A stretch of DNA of 64,000 bases, taken from the NCBI GenBank assembly GCA_019359885.1, contig JAHBCN010001273.1:83834-147833 (forward strand), written 5' to 3'. Of the stretch, positions 35,901 to 47,900 are shown piece after piece; positions within the stretch are counted from its first letter, which is position 1, and each line of letters opens with the position of its first letter. The notes beneath the pieces are model-generated. The model searched no databases. It was not told where the DNA came from and worked only from the letters and a program-made list of their open reading frames with translations. This stretch comes from Listronotus oregonensis. Its lineage: Eukaryota > Arthropoda > Insecta > Coleoptera > Curculionidae. The translations under genes and the position numbers were made by a program.

Positions 35901-38900
35901 AATGTTGGCTATTGATTACGATTAAAAACGATGTTTTAAAATTTTTGAAATTCCATAGCTTGCGGGTTGAAATAGGGATGAACGTTTGCGTGAAAATGGT
36001 AATTAGGCTTTTGATTACCCAGAAAAATAGAAAATAGTAGTGTTTTTGGAACTTCATCCACTGATGGGTTAAAAGGGGGGCCTCGGTGGAAGCTTGTATA
36101 CGAAATTCGTTCCAACTGATTTACAAACGCCATTCCTTTTAGAAAATAATAACTAATAAAATATGACAAAAAAATAAAAAATTGCTCAATCGCACGATGC
36201 GCGCTACGCCACGAAGTGTGTGACAGAAGACGGAGCTCGGGGAGCGTAATGTGATGTGACACGATGGAGTTAGAGGGGGGGGGCAATATCCTAATGTGTT
36301 ATATTAGAAGTTAACTTACCTCTACCATGGCTGCAATAATTTTTCGGCATTCGGAAGGTGTCCACTCATTTTCGGGTCTCATTTCAGCTCTCCACAACTC
36401 AAATTGTTGCTTAGTAGCTTTGAAAATAGGATGATCTGGACGATCTCGTCTAAGTGTATCTTTGACCTAAAATTAGGTTGTGTATATCTAAAATGCATTT
36501 TAAAGATACATCACAAGATGCCCATTAACCTGCATTAACTTTCAATAGGCCTTTTCATCACAATTTTTTTTGTGCGCATGCGTCAGTATCAGACATTTTT
36601 TTCGTACTGTTTTTTGTAAACAAGCATGTTAAAGGGCCTGTAAACACATAATTAAAATAAAAAAATACTAAAGAAAGTATAGTTATTAAAGAAAAGAAAT
36701 ACGAAAATAAAGAAAAAGTGCCTTAATTAGCAAATAAGTTTTTTAATCGATTATTATTATGATATCAGTACGAAAAGGAACGACGAAGCGGTGTTGTTAT
36801 GGAGAATGTAAGAGTGATACACGCTATAAATCATTTAAATACAATACATATTATTTTATATAACAATATAACAATTGTATATAGGTGGTAGGCCTAATTA
36901 GAATAAAATTATATATACTTTTTGTATAGTAAAGAAGTAATGATGCATAACCTCTCAATCAGCTCACTTCTTTTTCCTTTTTGAGGACGTCCATGACATT
37001 TGAGCCACCTTTTTAATTGCGTACAATTATGGGCTTCAACTGAATTATAAATCAGTGAAACACCATCAACGATTTTTTCTAGTAAATGATTTAATTGGGG
37101 AGATAATTCTGCATTCCCAGCCATTGTCGATCAAAACAGTACGAAACTTTTGAATTGCCGCTATTTCAACATGGCACTGCGCTTGCGTTTACATGATGAA
37201 AAGGTCTATAGGCCTTTTCATCACAATTTTTTTGTCGCATGCGTCAGTATCAGCCATTTTTTCGTACTGTTTTTGTAAACAAGCATGTAAACGGGCCTGT
37301 AAACACATAATTAAAATAAAAAAATACTAAAGAAAGTATAGTTATTGTAGAAAAGAAATACGAAAATAAAGAAAAAAGTGCCTTAATTAGCAAATAAGTT
37401 TTTTTAATCGATTATTATTATGATATAAGTACGAAAAGGAACGACGAAGCGGTGTTGTTATGGAGTATGTAAGAGTGATATACACGCTATAAATCATTTA
37501 AATATAATATATATTATTTTATATAACAATATAACAATTGTATATATGTGGTAGGCCTAATTAGAATAAAATTATAGATACTTTTTGTATAGTAAAGAAG
37601 TAATGATGCCTAACCTCTTAATCAGCTCACTTCTTTTTCCTTTTTAAAGACGTCCATGACATTTAAGCTACCTTTTTAATTGCGTACAATTATGGGCTTC
37701 AACTGAATTATAAATCAGTGAAGCACCATCAACGATTTTTTCCAGTAAATGATTTAATTGGGGAGATAATACTGCATTCCCAGCCATTGTCGATCAAAAC
37801 AGTACGAAACTTTTGAATTGCCGCCATTTCAACATGGCGACTGCGCTTGCGCTTGTCACATGATGAAAAGGCCTATTGAAAATTGTCTAACTCTTTACCT
37901 CAGCAACAATGGCATTCATTTAAAAAATTAAAGTAATAATGTCATTAGACAGAGAAGTAGAGCTGTCGCAGACTGGAGGATTTTAAATATTTTTAGGATC
38001 ATTATAATTACTAATTATTACAAGGTAATTATTGATATCTCAAAATATTCTTGAATAAAGCCCTTTAGCTATATAGTTAATTTTACACTTTTTCGGTTAA
38101 TTTTATAACAACATTTTCTAAAGTGTTTGACAAAAGAAATTAAATTAGTGTAGTATGAAAGTAAATTTGATAAATTTATTTATTTTATATTAAAACATTT
38201 ATTGTCACAATACAATAAACTATGGCATAGTATAGTTTGGGCTATTGACCTAGGTCCTGCTGCCCAGTATTTTATATAAATAACATTACTATTTAGTCAA
38301 TTTAATGGTAACAGTATCGAAATTTAAAAAAAAAATCACTTCATGAGTCACTGATTGTTCATTTCTTGTAAATGTTCTATAATTGTTATAGTTGGAAATG
38401 TAAATGGTGGATTCCGTTGCTGATAGTCAGTTCTTAGTCATAATGGCTGAAGCAGGTAATGTTGTGCTGCTTCGAAATTTATTAGTCTGTTAAAAATTGG
38501 TTGGATATGGTTAGTAATGTACAGTACAGTACATTCCTGGGATGTTGTGCTTTGATATTATGCGAAGGGATGTAGTCTTAGCAACTTCAAGGTTCTTTAA
38601 CGCTGTATTTCTTAGAATAAGAAACATTCAATGACCATATTTAAGGAGAGGTCTGCATAAGTTTTGAAATGTTTGGCCCTGGCTATAGTTTTCTTTCTGG
38701 TAGTAGATGTTTGTTGATTAAAGTTAAGTTTGTTATCAATTATTATTCCTAGGCATTTTACTGACGCTTTGGGCCTTATTTCCAGATTGGCTATCTTAAT
38801 TGTGGGAAAATTGTCTTTAATATTGTGGTAAAAGATAATAAACTCCGATTTTGTAGGGTTAGGATGTAGTCTTCATTGGTAAAACCATGTTAGTGTTTTG

Positions 38901-41900
38901 TTCATTAAATTTTGCAGATTTTTTATAGTACAATTTAAGGATTTAGCATGTGCTATCAGTGCAGTATCATCGGCAAATTGTAACATGTATGTATGCGGAT
39001 TAATCCGTTAATTTGTGCTGTATATATCATAGCAGTATATATTATACAATAATGGCGATAACGATGATCCTTCGGGGAAATTTATAATTCTGATTCGTAT
39101 GTGTTGCTTTTCCAAGAACTCTTTTATGATAAAAATCAGTTTAATAGAGCATTTTAGTTGGTGTAACTTATAAAAAGACCCTTGTGCCACACACTATCAA
39201 AAAATTGGTTGATATATAAAAATATTGCTGCAGTATGGTGTTTGATAATATTACAATATTATCATCAAATAGTTTAATTATACTAATAGTCTTAGATCTG
39301 TTTTAGAGACAAGCTTTACCCATCTGCCAACTGAATAAAAATTATTTCATATCAAATATAACATGTAAATAAAAGTATCGCTAATGGGTGGCCTAAAAAA
39401 ATATGGTCAAGGCTAAAAATAATTTTAAGAAATTTTGGATATTCCCTTACTTTTTTAATTTTACGTGACAGTACTAATATATCACTATTTTTTTCTTTAA
39501 TTTCATAAATAAAGCTTTGGAAATTTTTTAAATTTAAAATTAAAGAAATTATTTTATTTATGAATTGAGGAAAAATACGATATTTTTTATTTTTGATTCT
39601 CTAGACTTAAAAAACAGCGTTTTTTTTTCTTCATAACCATTATAAATCATTTCTTAAGATTGAAATCACTTTTCATGACATAGATGTTTTAAAAAATATT
39701 TTATAAAAGGTTAATTTAAAATAAATGTTTGTATATAATAGACAAAAACCATCCAAAATAATTTTACAGTTTTAAACAACTGTTTTTTGGGTTGTTAGCC
39801 GTCGTCGATGATTTGGCCTTCTTGACGTTTCGCCAGCACGAGTGGTTGGCATTTTCTTGAAGAGCTTACCTTCTGAAGATGCAAACCACTTGTGCTGGCG
39901 AAAGATCAAGAAGATCAAATCACCGACGACGGCCTAACAACCCAACAAACCGTAATTTATCTGATGATGGCCGCGAAAGCCTTACACAGTTTGCAGTTTT
40001 ACTTTTATTTATTTATTTATTTATTTACAGTAAAGTACACTACAGGGATAAATCCCTAAATGGTACAAAAATTAATATAAAAAGGAAATAACATACAAAA
40101 CATAAAAAAACTTAAAAATACATACAAAATAAAAAAGCTTACAATACTAGTAACATACAATAGTTCCATTAAGTAAATACTCGATTAAGGGTTTAAAAAT
40201 TTAATCTCAAATCAGACGTCGCCAAACCTTAGCCATCTCTTAAGAGAATACAGACCAATGTTAAAGATGTCACAATTGTGATAAAATAAGTTATAATTTA
40301 GACACATGCGGTCAATAAACGTGTTTTGACCATAATTCCTATTTTTCAGGAAAAAAGGGGCGAGTTCGNNNNNNNNNNNNNNNNNTGAATAAATATCCAT
40401 TTTTGTATCAAGTGGCTAAAATGAGGTTTTCAGGACGAATTTGTTGTTTCTGCATGAGGCGTCAGCTGAATTCGGTATAGCAAATGAGTGCTAAGAACCT
40501 TTTTTGGGAGGGTGCTACAAACAATTTTATCTGTTTAAGTTTATGAAAAATGTGTGCAAACATTATAAATGTACATATTAGCATCAATAAATACTTTCAC
40601 CATGATTTTGATTCAATAACAACAGGATTATTTTCCAGCAAAAAACAGTTTATGTAACATATTTTATCAGGTTTGTGTTCAGAGTTTTTTCCAATACTAA
40701 AATTACCCCTCCCAGGAAAAAATATTATCGACGCCCTTGCTTTGGGTGGGACTAACTTTATGGTTTATATTATTATTAAATAATATAAACACCCTACCTT
40801 GTGCCACATATCTATGTGAACCATCCTCTACCAAAACATTATAGAAAGGTTGGTTACCCTTAAACCTTAAACTTTCAATATTGTTTCTCCACTGCCAATC
40901 GGGTGCGGCCATGCATACGCTGTCCCAATTAAAGATAACGCATCTATATCCGAATAGAATATGATGCATAACCATTCCAACGGCAAACTTTACATCTGGT
41001 GGCCTTAAAACCGGTTCTATAGGTCCTTCGGGTGGGTCCGGCCGGTAGTCTCGCAACATCTGGACAAGGCTATTTTAAAATAAAATAAATAATTAATTAT
41101 TGACTAAAATGGCTCTTATTTAAAATAAGACGACATGACAGCCTTGTGACCATAGGCCACACAATCTCTCAGAATTAACCTTGTCTTGACTAATTATGTC
41201 AATTTTTTTTTGATATGACCTATTTATTTTACCTATCGCACATTCGCTTATAGGATCCTAACGCAAAAAAATTGAAAAACGTTTATATTTCACCATTAGG
41301 TTTAAAATACTACAAATTGTTGTTTTGTTATATGGATATTAACGAAACTTGGTGGGGTTATTATTCTAACGAAACGCCATTTTTGTTACATATAACAAGC
41401 TTTATCTACGACCTGTAAGATAAGTGATTATCATGTAATTCATTTGAGCATATTGGCGTCGCATAATGAGTCTTATTACCGCGCTAGTGCGGTAATGTAC
41501 CATAGCGCGTTCATGACCGCACTAGTGCGGTAAATGCTTATTACATAACGCATTTTGTCAAAACCAGTATTTTTAGACACATTTATTATTATTACTTTTT
41601 TATTAAGATTATTACACAATACAATTTATATTTGAAAATTAATTATTATAAATATTAAAAGTAAAATTTACACCAGAGACAACCTTAGGCATATTCTGAA
41701 TTGTAAAACTTGTTAGGTTGATGCCTGAGGATTTGGCATTAGCTGCTTCAGCCGGGGGCGAGGTACAGGAACTGTAGCAGATTGAAGGTTACGCCCAAAA
41801 TTTTTTTCGTAACATTTTTTTGTTTTTCTTAAAGATATCAATATAACCTTTAGCCACGCTGTTGCTTCTCCATCCACCATGACGTTTGACAGTCAATAGG

Positions 41901-44900
41901 TCTGCTCCAGAATCTGCCAACAGGGATGTGGAATGAACGACGGAAAAAAATAAACTTAACTATAGTTTTCAAAAAGTCACTAAAACTTTAAATTCGTCTT
42001 TTTTGCAGATATTTTAAAAATATTAAAACTCTAGATTCTTACTGATAAGCAAAAACTTTCCATTATTGGCTGTGGCAAGGAACTGTCAATTTCCCTTTTG
42101 ACAATGTTTTTTCGCTTATATCCTTCGCTTTTTGTTTTAGGAGTGCTTGTAATTGTGCAAACTTGTTTATATCCAAATTCTTTTTGTACGATAACTGCTC
42201 CGAGCATTGAGAAAAAAGCCCATAGGCTGAGAAACTGTATTTCGTCGACATCGTCTGAAATAAGCCAGAAAACTTTTCGAAACATCACACAAACGCCTTT
42301 ACAGTAATGACAAACTAGGTTGATTTTTTGAATTTAAACAGGTAGAGGTCAGTACAGTATACCTTGTGTCATTTGCATGACGTGAAAAAATTTTAAAAAA
42401 TTAAAAATCATGTTTTATTATATTTTTGGTCGTAGAAAAAATTTTTGTCGTCTTGGTCTCGACTTTGTCGAGGCAATATTAACACTCGTTTTTGTAATAA
42501 AGCTCATACCACACTTATTTATACATAACTATTTCCGACTTTCGGTATCACATTTCCTGCCAAAAATGTTTGAAAAAAATTGTGCTTCATCCGCGCTTAG
42601 AAGACCTTTAATTTGGCGCAAGCAAAATTAAAAAATCTTTTAATGTGACTGAAATATTCGAAGAAAACGAAAAATCTTCATGATCAATAAAACATTGTCT
42701 GAAGCACCTACCTAAATTAAAAAAAGGAAAAGGCAGTATTTTTATTCTCAACAAGTCTGCTGGATGAATTTCAAAAGTAAAAAGGCGATTTCCTTCCGTT
42801 ATGCGCCAAAACCGTTTTGATTTTAAAGTGGGACACATTGTATATTTTGTTTTTCACCTTCGCAGATCATTTTACGTCTAAAACGTTATTTTTATTTTTT
42901 AAACTTTATTTTTAAATGAAGTTTTTTTTCTCTACAGTGCCATGATCATCCCAAAATCCCCTCCACAGACTTTTCTTAGTTTTAGAAAAATACAAACACA
43001 ATTTTATCTATTTTTAAAATTTTTAATAGAGTGCTCTAAACTTATTATTTTAGTATTTTTGCCCTTTAAAATAAAACTAAATAGAAACTATCAATTTCAT
43101 AACATTACTAAATGCAATATTTTAATGCTAATCCAAAGACATAAAACACTACAATACTTTTCTTTATTTTTCTTTAAAAAATTTCTGTTTCATTTTGTAG
43201 GTAACAGTTTTTTTTTTGTTTGATGTAGGAACAATTGCTTTGGGCTGGATTTTATTAACACTAAAAACCCCAATGTTTATAAATGAGCAGTTTAATTTAT
43301 TTATAATGTAAACATTTGGGAAAGATTCTAGATGATCATGGTACTCTAAACAAAAAGTATAAACTTAATTTAAAAATAAAATTGCAAATACAGTAGAATT
43401 GGAATCCGGCACCATTAAAAACCAGATGGATTATTGGAATATTCGGATTACTAGATTGTATGGAAAAAAATTTTTAGTAAAAAAAAATAAAAAAATTTCA
43501 TAAAGGGGGAAAACAATGTATTTGTGTTCATGTTTTCCCCGTTTTTTATAGCCAAAACCACATATCTCACAAAATTTAAATAATTACATAGTTTAAAATC
43601 ATCTTTAATTTTATTAAAGTTTAGTGTAGGGAAGGGGGAGGAAAGCACGGGGGGGGGGTCCCGGACTATTGCACGTGTCTGTTTATTGGAGTGGCGGATT
43701 AGTGAGATTCTACTGTAAACCTGTAAATATAGTCGTGTTTTCACTTATTTTGAAGTTTTTTGAAAAATACAAAATTTTTTAAAATATGGACATTATGGTA
43801 TATGGCAATTTTAATATTTTTTCTGTCGCTTGAGAAATACTAGACTGTTCGGATATTTTTGAAAGTCAGTGTAGAAACATAAACAACTTCAAGGGTAAAA
43901 TTTTTAGAAAAAAATCCGGGCAGGTTTTTGTAAATACAACACTGCCATTCCAAATTATTTGAGAAAAATATTTTAAAATAGCTAAACGGCAACAACTTTT
44001 CTCAATTACCCTCTGCCTGTTCTGGCACGTCGAATTCATGATTTAATATAAAGTTTTCCGGGGGGCAGTATTAAAGTTGTGCAACATGTATAGTCGGCCA
44101 AGTTGACTAGGCAGGAACGTCCTTTGACTCACCAACTGTAAAAGCTCCAAAGCTGAACGTAAGCTGGAAACCCTCGTCCCTGCTGTAAGCTTGTCTGAAA
44201 AAAGTAAGAAAAAAATTTAAAAAAAAAATGGTCTAAACCGCCCAGATTAAATACAGATAATATCACAAGCTTAAAGCCTAAGAACAACATACCGTGGTTG
44301 TCTTAATAACATAATATGTAATTATTTAAATTTTTAAAAACAATTGAATTTCCATATCAATAAAACTGATATATGACATGCTGTTACAATTATTTATGTT
44401 CCTATAGCATTTTCGAACGAAAAAAATTATGACACTAAAATTACTTTTAATAAATAAAAATTTCCCGTAAACTTTGCATTTTTTAATTCTTATGGTGTCA
44501 CAACGTAAAAAAATTCTTTTCATATTTTTAGACACAATACACTGTAAAATTTTACTGCTTTGTAAATACTTATTGTGCTAATTTGATGATTTTTAAATTA
44601 AGAAAGGTTTTCTGAAAAAAGTAAAATTAAAATAAAAAAAATAAAACACAGCATATGACAACCCCAGGTAACCATCGTAACTTTATCAATGTTAACCTTA
44701 CTTATTAACGTTTTTATCTTAACGTTTTAATCACTGCTGTCATTGCAAAGAGCTGTTTTGATTTAATAGGCATATTGTACCTTCGCGCATAGTGTGTCAT
44801 ACAGTGGGGTTCCTCCATTGGGTCATTTGGTCAATGACCTCCCAATTTTTTTGACTAATATTTCAAACAAAAACACAAGATATAAATGAAAAACATTTTT

Positions 44901-47900
44901 TTTCAATCTTAAATTTTCCTTATTATTCAAGCATATAAACTCGTTGATCGAAGGGACCACAAGCTTGGAGCGATCTCCAGATCGGTGGTTTCCTTTGTTG
45001 GCCAAAAACCGGGCTGCCTGCCTTCATTGACCGCATTATTTTAAACGGAGCCGAGTCGAGTTTTCCGATTTAATTTACGTTTTGATTTTGGCTGCTTTCC
45101 AAGCAGTGTAATCGCATGATCTGGGTCAACAGCCGCGAAGAGGAAAATTAGGCATTTTTCAAGGTGTTTGTTTGTTATACGGTTATTATAGAACGGATTA
45201 TATAGATTTTAGGAATTTTTTTTTTTGTTGGTGTGGTTTTTGTAATGTAAATTCGAAAAAAGTGCATTTGTTGACAATATTGGGTAATGTATGATGACAA
45301 CTGTAGAGAGCAGGATGTTTTAATTAAATGGGAAAAAAGACATTTTTACGCAACACAATGGGGGAAGGTAGATCTTCTGCGTTGGCCATTTAGATTAAAA
45401 AAGGGCTTTAAAATATTGTAAATTACAATGAAGAAGTAATCAATCATTTGCAAGTGCCAAAGACAGAAGGATTAAAAAAAAAATTTATGACTATTTAGGT
45501 AAGTTAAGTAACCCTTTTTATTTTTTATCATATAAATATGCTATTTTTAACCTATAACATAACCTGGCATAAAAGGGTATTACTTACTGTCGGTTTTGAG
45601 ATTTTTTTTTTAAAAATGTTTTGCAATTTTTCTGTTAAACAAGGGGAAATTATTTTTTATATCGTAATGTTTCTTAATAAATAGAAATATAATCTTCAAA
45701 TAAAATAATCTAAACATTTATTTTTGAATTTTCTTTTTTTGTTTTTTCTTTGGAGTAAACGTCTTTTGTGAAATAAAAATGAAAATTGTTTTTTTTTAAA
45801 TAAAAAACAGTTAAGCCATATGCATTTGAAATTTTAACTAATGACCTCCCCAAAGATTGACCAGAGCCGCCACTGGTGCATAACTCAAACGGTTTTTTGT
45901 ACAATTAGTTGCACAATACTTTAAATTTTATCTAAGAATGTTTTATAAATTTAATTTACGTTTAAATGCTTAGTGAACTATTGTCATTATAATGAACCAA
46001 ATCATTTCTTACCAAACAGAAACAGCGTTTGGGGTTTGGGGGGTGCAGATAGTTTCTAAGTATTGTATAAAGTGTGTTTGTAGGATATCGGATCCAGAAA
46101 TTATTTTTGAATGGTCTAGATAAATAAAAAAAAAACTCAGACATTGGGTTTTCCCAAGACCACTGGGGACAACCACTGCTCTGTCAAGTTCTTGGGCATA
46201 TATCTGATTCAAGATTGATATGGGAGAGACATGCTATACATCTTGCAAATATTCTAAGTCGAAGTATTTCATCACTTTTAACCTTAAGAACATTATTACT
46301 GAGGAAGTCCTAAATCATTAGTATTAAAAAAACATTATCTCGGAAATAGTAATAAAGAAATTTTTCCAAATTTTTTTGGTAGTTTATGTTACATCAGGAG
46401 GGCTTCAGAGAGAAAGGCCTTTATGTAAAATAATTTAAGGGAACAAGAAATGTTAAAGCTATTGTTTGAGTAATTAAATTGTCTAAGTGCTGATTTATAT
46501 AGAAAGATTCAATTATAAAATTTTGATTTAAAATACAATTTAAGCTAAAATTTCATGAGTAAAAATTAGGGTACATTAGATTAGACCATGAATTGCCCGG
46601 GGTCTGTCTAACCATTTGGTAAAACCTAAAATAAAAACCATATATATAAATATATATGGTTATATTTATTTTTAAGGTAGAAAAAAATGATAAAGTTATT
46701 TAAGATTGAATTTAAACAAAATTTTCTTTGTCTGTTTTTTTATGTCCAGGAGTGTAGTATAAGAACCTTTTGGTGCGCAATTGGAATGTAGATTTGGGTG
46801 GTTTTGGATACAGCGCGTAATTGAAGGCCACATTTTTTAAATGACCCCCATGATGATGTACTGCAAAATAAACTTTGGGATTGTAAATATTTTTATTGCC
46901 AATGTAAAAACAGTTTCCATCCGCGTGGACGCGTGCGTCATGCCATTGAGCATTGTTATTTTATCGTTTTTTTATGTATTATTTTCAAACAAAAAATGGG
47001 TTGAATGAGTTAGTACAAATTTCTTATACAAATTTTCATTCCCCCCATTTAACCCCTAAGGGGATATAAATACAACCACTTTTTATTTTCTCAGCAGCCT
47101 AATTACCAACTCTAAATTCAAAATTTAAAAAAAAATTTCAAATACAAACTTCCATCTTATTTTAACTCCCAGGGGTGTAATTTAAAAAATACTTAAACGG
47201 ATCATTTTAATCATAATCAATAGATTACATACCAATTTTCATATTTCTATGTCAGAAATAAAAAGGTCCATATAAACTTTCACACCTCATTCTACTACTT
47301 TGGGGGTGTTTTTTTTTAAATCCTTCCTTGGCTGATTTTTCCTATTTATAATCTACCTCCGTTTTAAATTTCATCTTCTAGGTCAAGTAATTTTCGAGAT
47401 TTTGATTATCAGTGAATATTTTAACCGAGAAATGGGGGCCTCCGTTTTTATATACAAATATAGATTTTACTTACCAAACTAGTCAACGACCATTGATTGC
47501 CCAAAATCACCCTGTATTATTTTGGCCATAAACACCACTAGAAAAGCGCATTATTTTTACACACTCTAGTCAAATAAAACCCTACCAGCCATACTCCAAA
47601 TCGTTGGCTAACCTTATGAGAACTTCGAGACTAGAGGCCTTGGAAATTTAGTTCTTGGTCGATCAGTCCTTGACGTGTGGACATATCCAGGTCTAGAATT
47701 TTGCCGCCGTTAAAAATGTCTATGTGGGTACCAGTCTCCGTCCGGGCGTTGACTTTCGCAAAATCTGTATAAAAAAATGTTTTTTTAACCTGTAAATATG
47801 CATTTTCTTAGGATGCCTGTTACAGGGTAGAAATGTGTTTAAGGACAAAGATTTTAAGATAATATATTTTGGGACAGCCATGTAGACTTAAAGTCAAATT

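Larger units (their letters stand above)
25003..36535. repeat. First copy of an 11.5 kb near-duplicate (partner 40397-51930)
   Basis: Colinear with 40397-51930 throughout, including intron repeats. Differences: the partner lacks about 26546-27531 (most of the Crypton terminal exon and the foldback in its intron) and carries an extra 1.3 kb at 48190-49509. Many single-base and short indels differ between copies in both directions. Homology stops at about 36535, just before a SAP-coding element pair. It looks like overlapping haplotype contigs. Confidence 0.85.
36543..37878 (-). mobile_element. Two head-to-tail copies of a SAP-coding DNA element
   Basis: Copy one is 36543-37205 and copy two about 37206-37878. 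They are about 95 percent alike and share a junction where the two termini meet (GATGAAAAGGTCTATAGGCCTTTTCATC). The outer ends are CAATAGGCCTTTTCATCA and TGATGAAAAGGCCTATTG. No long target duplication is seen. The insertion lies just where homology to the second FBXO21 copy ends, in intron 3. SAP domains occur in some insect DNA transposons (for example ISL2EU types); that placement is inference. Confidence 0.7.

Noticed and set aside
35936..36286. 116-codon frame (-)
   Set aside because: Lies across a non-LTR tail repeat and intron sequence; no domain.
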